In this document: piece by piece, positions 1-4,921 of the stretch
How the letters are laid out: every line of letters begins with the position of its first letter
Numbering within the stretch: the stretch's first letter is position 1
Assembly: GCA_002378665.1 (NCBI GenBank)
Contig: DFSO01000050.1
Coordinates: forward strand, 1-5,283
Reading direction: 5' to 3'
Source of the DNA: Loktanella sp. UBA3435
Lineage (GTDB): Bacteria; Pseudomonadota; Alphaproteobacteria; Rhodobacterales; Rhodobacteraceae
Length of the DNA stretch: 5,283 bases
The notes under the pieces: model-generated
What the model was told of the DNA's origin: nothing
The model's input: the letters and a program-made list of their open reading frames with translations, nothing else
The model's database searches: none
Made by a program: the position numbers and the translations under genes

Positions 1-1
1 C

Positions 2-88
2 GTGCCACTCGTGCAGGGGTTCCTCTTTGCGCGCCCTGCACCACTTGAAACAATCTGGCTAAGCCAGCGGATCAAAGCCACAGGATAA
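2..88 (+). CDS. C-terminal end of an EAL-domain protein (probable cyclic-di-GMP phosphodiesterase), 5' truncated
   Basis: Reading from base 2, an open frame of 28 codons ends at TAA (86-88). It contains LVQGFLFARPAP followed by a short helix-like tail (ETIWLSQRIKATG). EAL phosphodiesterases, which hydrolyse cyclic-di-GMP, typically end in a segment of the form QG(Y/F)LF.RP.P followed by about 10-20 residues, so the match is good although only the tail is visible. The catalytic EAL motif and any GGDEF, PAS or membrane part would lie outside the window, so whether the enzyme is active cannot be judged. The gene converges on lipA, with 37 bases between the two stop codons. The call rests on one short motif; the frame is otherwise unsupported. 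Confidence 0.62.
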   Translation: MPLVQGFLFARPAPLETIWLSQRIKATG

Positions 89-101
89 CAAAAAAGACGT
101 C

Positions 102-127
102 AAAAGCGCTCATGCAACAAGCGTTTT
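102..127. terminator. Weak bidirectional hairpin between the converging EAL-protein gene and lipA
   Basis: CGCT (107-110) pairs with AGCG (120-123) across a 9-base loop. AAAA (102-105) can extend the stem with TTTT (124-127) around a bulged G at 106. On the + strand the stem runs into TTTTAATT; on the - strand it is followed by CTTTTGACGTC and then a run of six T (from 96 down to 91). It overlaps the lipA stop codon. The GC stem is only four pairs, so this is a weak candidate. Confidence 0.3.
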
Positions 128-1076
128 AATTCCCAAACTTCTTCAACCGCGCATCCCGCAGACGGGCAAAATCATCGCCCGCGTGATAGCTAGACCGCGT
201 CAGCGGCGACGCAGACACCATCAAGAACCCTTTATTATACGCGGTCTTCTCGTAGGTCGCGAATTCTTCGGGGGTGACAAAACGGTCCACAGCATGGTGT
301 TTTGGCGTTGGCTGCAAGTACTGGCCAATCGTCAGAAAATCGATGTCCGCGGCGCGCATATCTTCCATGACTTGGGTCACGGCCTGCTTGTCCTCGCCCA
401 AACCAACCATGATGCCCGATTTGGTGAACATCGTTGGATCAAGCTCTTTGACACGCTGTAACAGGCGCAAAGAATGGAAATACCGAGCACCGGGGCGGAC
501 CTCTGGATAAAGGCCGGGAACCGTTTCAAGGTTGTGGTTAAACACGTCAGGTTTGGCCTCGACCACAATCCGTAGCACGTCAGGGTGACAGCGGATAAAG
601 TCAGGCGTCAGAATTTCAATCGTTGTGTCTGGCGACTGCTTACGCACGGCGCGAATCGTTTGAGCAAAATGCGCAGCACCACCATCTTCGACATCGTCAC
701 GGTCCACGGATGTAATCACAACGTGCTTAAGACCCAGCTTTTTCACAGCATCGGCCACACGACCGGGCTCGAATACGTCCAGATCTTCAGGCGGCTTGCC
801 CGTGGCGATATTACAAAACGTACAAGCCCGCGTGCAGACTTCGCCCATAATCATCATGGTGGCATGGCCTTGCGACCAACATTCACCAACGTTGGGACAG
901 CCAGCCTCTTCACAAACTGTGACGAGCTTGTGTTCACGCATAATGTCGCGCGTGATCTTATAGCCCTCGGACGTCGGCGCCTTTACCCTGATCCAGTCAG
1001 GTTTCTTGGGTTGTACATTGTCAGGACGCTTGGCCTTTTCAGGATGGCGCTGAGCGGGGATTTTAAGGTCACGCAC
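126..1076 (-). CDS. lipA: Lipoyl synthase (radical SAM sulfur insertion enzyme)
   Basis: LipA inserts two sulfur atoms at C6 and C8 of octanoyl groups on lipoyl domains (pyruvate and 2-oxoglutarate dehydrogenases, glycine cleavage H protein). The 316-residue product has every hallmark. C55, C60 and C66 (CX4CX5C, in VCEEAGCPNVGEC) bind the auxiliary 4Fe-4S cluster that is sacrificed as sulfur donor. C81, C85 and C88 (CTRACTFC, CX3CX2C) bind the SAM cluster. The C-terminal RSSYHAGDD (294-302) supplies the serine that ligates the auxiliary cluster. Length is normal for the family. The start is GTG at 1076, chosen because MRDLKIPAQRHPEK is the usual opening in Rhodobacterales LipA and no in-frame ATG lies upstream before the TAA at 1118-1116. 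The Shine-Dalgarno is poor (GGGA, seven bases before GTG). It is transcribed alone in this window; no lipB is visible. Confidence 0.97.
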   Translation of the reverse strand: MRDLKIPAQRHPEKAKRPDNVQPKKPDWIRVKAPTSEGYKITRDIMREHKLVTVCEEAGCPNVGECWSQGHATMMIMGEVCTRACTFCNIATGKPPEDLDVFEPGRVADAVKKLGLKHVVITSVDRDDVEDGGAAHFAQTIRAVRKQSPDTTIEILTPDFIRCHPDVLRIVVEAKPDVFNHNLETVPGLYPEVRPGARYFHSLRLLQRVKELDPTMFTKSGIMVGLGEDKQAVTQVMEDMRAADIDFLTIGQYLQPTPKHHAVDRFVTPEEFATYEKTAYNKGFLMVSASPLTRSSYHAGDDFARLRDARLKKFGN

Positions 1077-1086
1077 GGAAATTTCC
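1077..1086. promoter_or_regulatory. Perfect 10-bp palindrome abutting the lipA GTG start
   Basis: GGAAATTTCC reads the same on both strands and ends exactly at the base before the lipA start codon. It covers the place where a Shine-Dalgarno should be. It could be an operator or an RNA structure limiting initiation, or simply chance: a 10-bp palindrome is not rare in AT-rich leaders. The symmetry does not extend further on either side. Confidence 0.2.
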
Positions 1087-1118
1087 CATTTTCTAGTTAG
1101 GTCAAACGTAGTGCCTTA

Positions 1119-1148
1119 ATCCTACGACAACAACAGTTCAGTCAGCAA
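1119..1148 (-). promoter_or_regulatory. Candidate sigma70-type promoter for lipA
   Basis: On the - strand, TTGCTG (1148-1143) and TAGGAT (1124-1119) are separated by 18 bases, giving a 5' leader of about 35 bases before the lipA GTG. Both hexamers are only partial matches to consensus, so this is a weak proposal by inspection. Confidence 0.25.
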
Positions 1149-1190
1149 TTCCGCTATGCAAATTTACCCGCAGCAGCTGCACAATAAAAA

Positions 1191-1544
1191 ATGGGTAATT
1201 TATTGAGCAAAATCTTCTCAGTCTAAGCACTCAGCCCCCTCATCCTCGTCTACTTTGGATGTGGCTCCGCTGTCTTTTAGGGCGCACAATTGGTCCGCGC
1301 AACGGATGCTCCGTTAGGCTTCATGATCATCGCACAAGATAACGCAGACGACACAGTCGCTAAAAACCGTCTTGGTTAAAATGGCTATGGCGCGGGTTAT
1401 TTGGGTGAGAACAGCGTCCGATCAGCGTTCATCTTTGCGCTGATTGCAATATTCTTGCTTGTGACCGTCATCTTAGGCGCGACCCAACTCTGGCTGTTCA
1501 TCTTGGCACCAAGCGTTGGCGGCGCAATCGCTGGCTTGCTGTTC
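1191..1544 (+). pseudogene. Decayed aquaporin (AqpZ-like, MIP family) gene: three in-frame stops, two internal deletions
   Basis: One frame from ATG 1191 translates into recognisable aquaporin blocks in the right order: LILVYFGCGSAVF (1242-1277, end of helix 1), GAQLVRAT...GFMIIAQDNAD (1281-1349, helix 3), NGYGAGYLGENS (1380-1412), SAFIFALIAIFLLVTVILGAT (helix 4, ends 1484) and QLWLFILAPSVGGAIAGLLF (helix 6, 1485-1544). Stops interrupt it at 1224 (TAA), 1278 (TAG) and 1377 (TAA); the last stands where relatives have Q before NGYG, so CAA to TAA is the simple explanation. About 60 codons are missing between AVF and GAQLV and about 50 between ILGAT and QLWLF, judged from memory of E. coli AqpZ. 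The 118 remaining codons plus these gaps give about the usual length. Both NPA motifs and helices 2 and 5 are gone, so no channel can form. No Shine-Dalgarno precedes the ATG. The frame stays open to 1628, but the last part is not aquaporin and overlaps the next gene. Confidence 0.82.
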
Positions 1545-1588
1545 AACATGGGACACACGCATCGACGATCACACATGGCGCCATTTAT

Positions 1589-2701
1589 TCATCCAATCAT
1601 CGGACCAAATTTACCCTGCTCTTCGTAATGTCGCTTGAGGCGCTGCAAAGCAATCCGCAACACGATCTTGCCCGATCGCGCAGACCACCCCATCGCCTTT
1701 TCAGTGACCTCCAACCCTTCCAAAAGGCAGCAGCAGTGATAGGCCACGTCCGCCAAGCCAGGGCCAAGATCCCTTAAAGCAGACTGTACTCTTTCATGGG
1801 CAGAAGCAGCATTGCGTGGGGCCGCCTCGTTTGGAGGTTGCTTCATAAAGGCCGCGATATCTTTGGGCAAAGCAGATCCCATTTTAGCGAGTTCAAAGTC
1901 CTCGCGGAGCCGTTCACCGACGGCAACAAACTCACGCATAAGAAACATCTGACCGTCTCTGTCGCGACGGCGTGCAAGCCCGACCAACGGGCTTTCAGTC
2001 ATGTACTGCCTTGAAACTTGACCAACCATATTGCTTTCGAAGGCGCCAGTATCCCAAGTTCCCTTGGCATCGAACTTTGTCACATTGTCGCGAAACCCAG
2101 AGGCTGTATTTTCCACGCGTGCCATCAGTTTCTGAAGCGCAGTGCGCCCCGCTTCGGAAATCGTGTACCGTGTGACCCGCGTGGCCGTGTCAGAACAAGA
2201 AATCCACCCCTTCAAGGCCAATGCCTGCGCGATGTCGCGATCAACAACTGCCGTGCGCATTGCTTCATGCTCAGAGTTCTCTCGCACAATAACAGCCGTT
2301 TCCATATCGCGGGCAACCGCAAGCACGGCCCCGGGCTCACATAAGCGTAAAAGAATACGGCGCGACTCTTGATCGATACGGTCTTGTGTAAGCCCGTCAT
2401 ATGGGCCCTCCGACTTGCGTGGAGTGACTGTCGGCATTGTCTTGGCTTCCTCTTTGGGGCGTGAAAATTGATCTGAACTCTTTGTGCAAAGCGCACGCAA
2501 AGCGTCGTCAACCAAAGGATCGTCGCGGCGTTGCTCTAGTTTCCGGACTTGGCGCAATATCGTTGAGGGGTGGCACTCCTGGGACCGCGCAAGTTCACGA
2601 ATCGAACATCCACTTTCCGTATGAGCAAGGTAATGCTGAACTGATTTCGGCACCCAAGCTGGCAAGTCATTAGCCGCATCGCTCTTATTACATTCACCCA
2701 T
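1589..2701 (-). CDS. DUF6456-family protein with N-terminal helix-turn-helix (putative DNA-binding regulator)
   Basis: The 370-residue product has three parts. Residues about 16-60 contain a helix-turn-helix-like segment (CSIRELARSQECHPSTILRQ), in which the second helix would read the DNA. Residues about 112-192 resemble a winged-helix unit (MRTAVVDRDIAQALALKGWI then TRYTISEAGRTAL). Residues about 237-362 match what I know of DUF6456: SPLVGLARRRDRDG, GERLREDF, then a cysteine cluster (C323-C325) in YHCCCLLEGLE and GWSARSGKIVLRIALQRLKRHY. There is no signal peptide or membrane segment, so it is cytoplasmic. The middle (about 75-110) is polar and probably a linker. The ATG at 2701 is preferred over the longer in-frame ATG at 2746 because AAGGAG lies six bases upstream. 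Function is unknown; transcriptional regulation is inferred from the fold-like segments. It is divergent from the DUF6477 gene and ends 44 bases from the aquaporin relic. Confidence 0.8.
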   Translation of the reverse strand: MGECNKSDAANDLPAWVPKSVQHYLAHTESGCSIRELARSQECHPSTILRQVRKLEQRRDDPLVDDALRALCTKSSDQFSRPKEEAKTMPTVTPRKSEGPYDGLTQDRIDQESRRILLRLCEPGAVLAVARDMETAVIVRENSEHEAMRTAVVDRDIAQALALKGWISCSDTATRVTRYTISEAGRTALQKLMARVENTASGFRDNVTKFDAKGTWDTGAFESNMVGQVSRQYMTESPLVGLARRRDRDGQMFLMREFVAVGERLREDFELAKMGSALPKDIAAFMKQPPNEAAPRNAASAHERVQSALRDLGPGLADVAYHCCCLLEGLEVTEKAMGWSARSGKIVLRIALQRLKRHYEEQGKFGPMIG

Positions 2702-2707
2702 TTCGCT

Positions 2708-2713
2708 CTCCTT
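2708..2713 (-). promoter_or_regulatory. Shine-Dalgarno AAGGAG that fixes the DUF6456 gene start
   Basis: A perfect AAGGAG (2713-2708 on the - strand) stands six bases before ATG 2701. The longer frame's ATG at 2746 is preceded by TTCCGTCCG with no ribosome-binding sequence. The 15 extra residues of the longer form are therefore most likely untranslated leader. Confidence 0.8.
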
Positions 2714-2933
2714 AGTCGCAGATTTCAAGGAGCCACACTGACCCATCGGACGGAATCAACTTTCACAAATACAACCTTGGCGGTCTTTAGTTACTCAATG
2801 GTTAATTGTTTCCGTTAACGACCACTATTGTTTCCAAAATATAAATAGTCCTTGACCCACCGTTCGGTGATTTTGAAGGTCGCGCAACACGCCAAATTCA
2901 TGTGCCAATATCCAATTCGAAACTGCTCGCAAA

Positions 2934-2937
2934 AGGA
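2934..2937 (+). promoter_or_regulatory. Shine-Dalgarno AGGA that fixes the DUF6477 gene start
   Basis: AGGA within AAAAGGATAA lies seven bases before ATG 2945. The frame is open further upstream to a TTG at 2852, but that codon has no ribosome-binding sequence and the extra 31 residues do not resemble the family. Confidence 0.7.
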
Positions 2938-2944
2938 TAAGAAC

Positions 2945-3238
2945 ATGCTTGATATTGCCACAAGAATTGCTCGCCTTCGTCGCCCAAAACTCCTCGTGAA
3001 CGCTGCCAGATTTGGCCTTGATGACTACGTCAGAAGCCAACATTTGAAACGATTATTGAAAACCGAAATCCTGCCGCGCCCTGCCCCCGCGGTCATGCAA
3101 CTCCTTGATATCGAATCGATAATGGACGAGGCACGCAAAACAAAACAGGCCACCTATTCGGTGGCCTGTCATGTTGAAGTTTTGATTGTATTGATGGCAG
3201 AGACGCAGAATCTGCGCGCCTCTAGCTACCCTACATAA
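2945..3238 (+). CDS. DUF6477-family small protein, function unknown
   Basis: The 97-residue protein begins MLDIATRIARLRRPKLLVNAARFGLDDY. It continues with a basic, leucine-rich helix (RSQHLKRLLKTEILPRPAPAV at about 30-50), an acidic-basic helix (MQLLDIESIMDEARKTKQ) and the block ATYSVACHVEVLIVLMAE (about 71-88). I recognise this arrangement (LRRP, then AAR.GL.DY, then YS..RHVEVLIALMAE) as DUF6477, known mainly from Rhodobacterales. Here a cysteine replaces the usual arginine before HVEVL. There is no signal peptide or membrane span, so a small, largely helical cytoplasmic protein is expected. It is divergent from the DUF6456 gene, which suggests co-regulation. Its last 8 bases overlap the 3' end of the methyltransferase gene on the other strand, and its coding sequence also carries that gene's terminator. 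Confidence 0.8.
   Translation: MLDIATRIARLRRPKLLVNAARFGLDDYVRSQHLKRLLKTEILPRPAPAVMQLLDIESIMDEARKTKQATYSVACHVEVLIVLMAETQNLRASSYPT
3137..3169 (-). terminator. Strong intrinsic terminator of the MttB-like gene, nested inside the DUF6477 coding sequence
   Basis: ACAGGCCACC (3145-3154) and GGTGGCCTGT (3160-3169) form a perfect 10-bp, GC-rich stem with the 5-base loop TATTC. On the - strand the stem is followed directly by TTTGTTTTG (3144-3136), a good U-tract. It begins about 60 bases past the methyltransferase stop. On the + strand the stem is followed by CATGTTGAAG, which has no U-run, so DUF6477 transcription should not stop here. Confidence 0.88.
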
Positions 3239-4781
3239 AGGCGTCAGGCATGCTCGCCTTTTTCTCTGCCACATAGGCCCGCAAACGCGCCTCTATCTCA
3301 GGGTCGAGGGTCGGCTGCTGGTAGGTGTCGATCATGCGCTGGACACGGATTGAAGCAAGGGTTTGCGTATCGCGCGCACCCTCTTCGTCCCATGTCTCAA
3401 ACGGCTTATAATCGAACAGATCAGAGCGCCAGAAAGCGGACTTAAAGTTGGCTTGGGTATGCTCACACCCAAGGTAGTGACCACCTGGTCCGACCTCGGC
3501 AATGGCACCCATCGCCTGACCATTCTCATCCATATTCACACCGCGTGCAAAGTGGTGCAGCGTGCCAAGTTGATCCGCGTCCATCACGAATTTTTCAAAT
3601 GAGGCGACCAATCCGCCCTCAAGCCAACCGCAGGCGTGCAACATAAAGTTCACGCCAGACAAAAGACCCATCTGAAGGCTGTTGGATGTCTCGTAAGCCG
3701 CCTGCGCATCAGGAAGCTTTGATCCACAGAACGAGCCCGCAGAACGATAAGGCACACCCAAACGACGCGCCAACTGGCCCACGCCGTAAGTGATATGCGC
3801 AGCCTCAGGCGTCCCAAACGTCGGCGCACCAGAGTTCATATCAATCGAGGTCACAAATGCCCCCATAATCACAGGCGCTCCAGGACGGATCAGCTGTGAA
3901 TAGGCGATACCTGCAAGGCACTCGGCCATAACTTGGGTCAATGTGCCCGCAACCGACACAGGCGCCATCGCACCACCCACGATAAACGGCGAAATGATCG
4001 AGGCTTGGTTGTTCTTTGCGAACACTTCCAAAGCACCCATCATGATACTGTCGAATGTCATCGGGCTGTTGATGTTAATGAGCGAGGTCATCACGGTGTT
4101 GTTCTGCACGAACTCCTCACCAAAGAGGATGCCACACATATCAACAGAATCCTGCGCACGGGACGGCTCTGTCACAGACCCCATGAACGGCTTATCCGAC
4201 AAGGTCATGTGCGCGAGCAACATATCCAAGTGACGCTTGTTTACTGGCACATCAGTTGGCTCGCAGACCGTACCACCAGAATGGTGCAGCCATTTCGACA
4301 TATAGCCAAGCTTCACGAACTTCTCAAAATCGGCCATTGTTGCATAACGACGGCCACCCTCGGCATCACGCACAAATGGCGGGCCGTAGACTGGCGCCAG
4401 AACAAGGTTCTTGCCACCAATCACAACGTTCCGTTCAGGGTTGCGGGCATGCTGGGTAAACGTCGCAGGGGCAGTTGCGCACAGCTTGCGTGCAAGCCCA
4501 CGCGGAATACGCACCCGCTCGCCCTCAATCTCAGCACCAGCAGCACGCCAACGCTCAAGCGCCTCAGGGCTATCGACAAAGTTCACGCCAATTTCGGCCA
4601 AAACTGTTTCGGCATTGCGCTCGATGATCTCCAACGCGGCCTCGTCCAGAACTTCATAGTTCGGAATGTTACGCTCGATATATTTTGCTGTCTCTACGCT
4701 GACGGCTGTACGCTCTGCACGACGGGCAGCACCACCGCCACCACGCGCGCGACGACCAGAATTTTCTTGTGCCTCAGACAT
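3231..4781 (-). CDS. Trimethylamine methyltransferase (MttB) family protein, non-pyrrolysine type
   Basis: The 516-residue product belongs to the MttB superfamily, whose members transfer a methyl group from a methylated amine to a corrinoid protein. The best-known pyrrolysine-free member, MtgB, uses glycine betaine. Recognisable stretches include IERNAETVLAEIGVNF (53-68), LAPVYGPPFVRDAEGGRRY (128-146), SGGTVCEPTDVPVNKRHLDM (168-187), INSPMTFDS (237-245), SPFIVGGAMAPVSVAGTLTQ (264-283) and the C-terminal GPGGHYLGCEHTQANF (431-446). No internal TAG occurs, so pyrrolysine is not used; the substrate cannot be told from sequence. Residues 9-25 are rich in Arg, Gly and Ala and look disordered. The start ATG 4781 has AGGAG seven bases upstream. 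The stop is TAG, followed by a second in-frame TAG after two codons. No corrinoid protein, reductive activator or folate enzyme is in the window. Confidence 0.92.
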   Translation of the reverse strand: MSEAQENSGRRARGGGGAARRAERTAVSVETAKYIERNIPNYEVLDEAALEIIERNAETVLAEIGVNFVDSPEALERWRAAGAEIEGERVRIPRGLARKLCATAPATFTQHARNPERNVVIGGKNLVLAPVYGPPFVRDAEGGRRYATMADFEKFVKLGYMSKWLHHSGGTVCEPTDVPVNKRHLDMLLAHMTLSDKPFMGSVTEPSRAQDSVDMCGILFGEEFVQNNTVMTSLININSPMTFDSIMMGALEVFAKNNQASIISPFIVGGAMAPVSVAGTLTQVMAECLAGIAYSQLIRPGAPVIMGAFVTSIDMNSGAPTFGTPEAAHITYGVGQLARRLGVPYRSAGSFCGSKLPDAQAAYETSNSLQMGLLSGVNFMLHACGWLEGGLVASFEKFVMDADQLGTLHHFARGVNMDENGQAMGAIAEVGPGGHYLGCEHTQANFKSAFWRSDLFDYKPFETWDEEGARDTQTLASIRVQRMIDTYQQPTLDPEIEARLRAYVAEKKASMPDAFM

Positions 4782-4921
4782 ACGACTTCTCCTAATATCA
4801 ATTGCTTGGGGTTGTCATACGACGAGACCGTGCCGCGCCTTGCGAAATTAACGCCACTTCGGGCGCAAAAGCGACATTGCACACTCTTGCACACCTGCCC
4901 TGTCCCCGTCTAAAACGCCTC
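4782..4921. promoter_or_regulatory. Divergent promoter region between the MttB-like gene and guaA, with a tandem TTGCACAC repeat
   Basis: This 140-bp region must carry promoters for both genes. TTGCACAC occurs twice, at 4877-4884 and 4887-4894, with a 10-base period, so both copies would lie on the same face of the helix. They end 27 bases before the guaA ATG. I found no convincing -35/-10 pair by eye on either strand. guaA has no clear Shine-Dalgarno: the bases before its ATG are TCTAAAACGCCTC. Confidence 0.4.

Larger units (their letters stand above)
2702..2944. promoter_or_regulatory. Shared divergent control region between the DUF6456 and DUF6477 genes, with a CtrA-like half-site
   Basis: This 243-bp region is AT-rich around 2760-2850. 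It contains the dyad GTTAA (2801-2805) N9 TTAAC (2815-2819). The - strand reads TTAACCAT across 2805-2798, a form used as a half-site for CtrA in alphaproteobacteria; the classical full CtrA site has TTAA-N7-TTAA, so the N9 spacing does not fit a full site. A GAATC (GANTC, the CcrM methylation target) is at 2753-2757. A possible - strand promoter is TTGAGT (2798-2793), 18 bases, TTGTAT (2774-2769), overlapped by TTAACCAT. A small inverted repeat CACCG-TT-CGGTG is at 2858-2869. I could not define a convincing promoter for the + strand gene. Confidence 0.4.

Noticed and set aside
11..41. Perfect 8-bp inverted repeat GTGCAGGG...CCCTGCAC with a 15-base loop, possible terminator or tRNA fragment
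   Set aside because: It lies within the open frame giving LVQGFLFARP, has no following T-run, and the region lacks tRNA arm features.
55..67. CTGGC-TAA-GCCAG short hairpin
   Set aside because: Inside the coding tail of the EAL-type gene, with no T-run after it; too short to claim.
585..1100. Open frame of 171 codons on the + strand opposite lipA
   Set aside because: Shadow of the LipA coding sequence; no ribosome-binding site and no recognisable domain.
1575..1584. Palindrome ATGGCGCCAT near the 3' end of the DUF6456 gene, considered as its terminator
   Set aside because: Self-complementary with no loop, and on the gene's strand it is followed by GTGTGATCG rather than a T-run.
2858..2869. 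CACCG-TT-CGGTG considered as a leader terminator or riboswitch element before the DUF6477 gene
   Set aside because: The two-base loop cannot form a stable hairpin of that length, the ATTTTG that follows is a weak T-run, and no riboswitch core was recognised.
2852..2944. TTG-initiated 31-residue extension of the DUF6477 protein
   Set aside because: No ribosome-binding sequence; ATG 2945 has AGGA at proper spacing and begins the recognisable family sequence.
3933..4913. Long + strand open frame (326 codons) opposite the methyltransferase gene
   Set aside because: It is antisense to a clear MttB-family protein, has a composition unlike a folded protein (rich in His, Arg, Thr, Cys), and is a codon-bias shadow.
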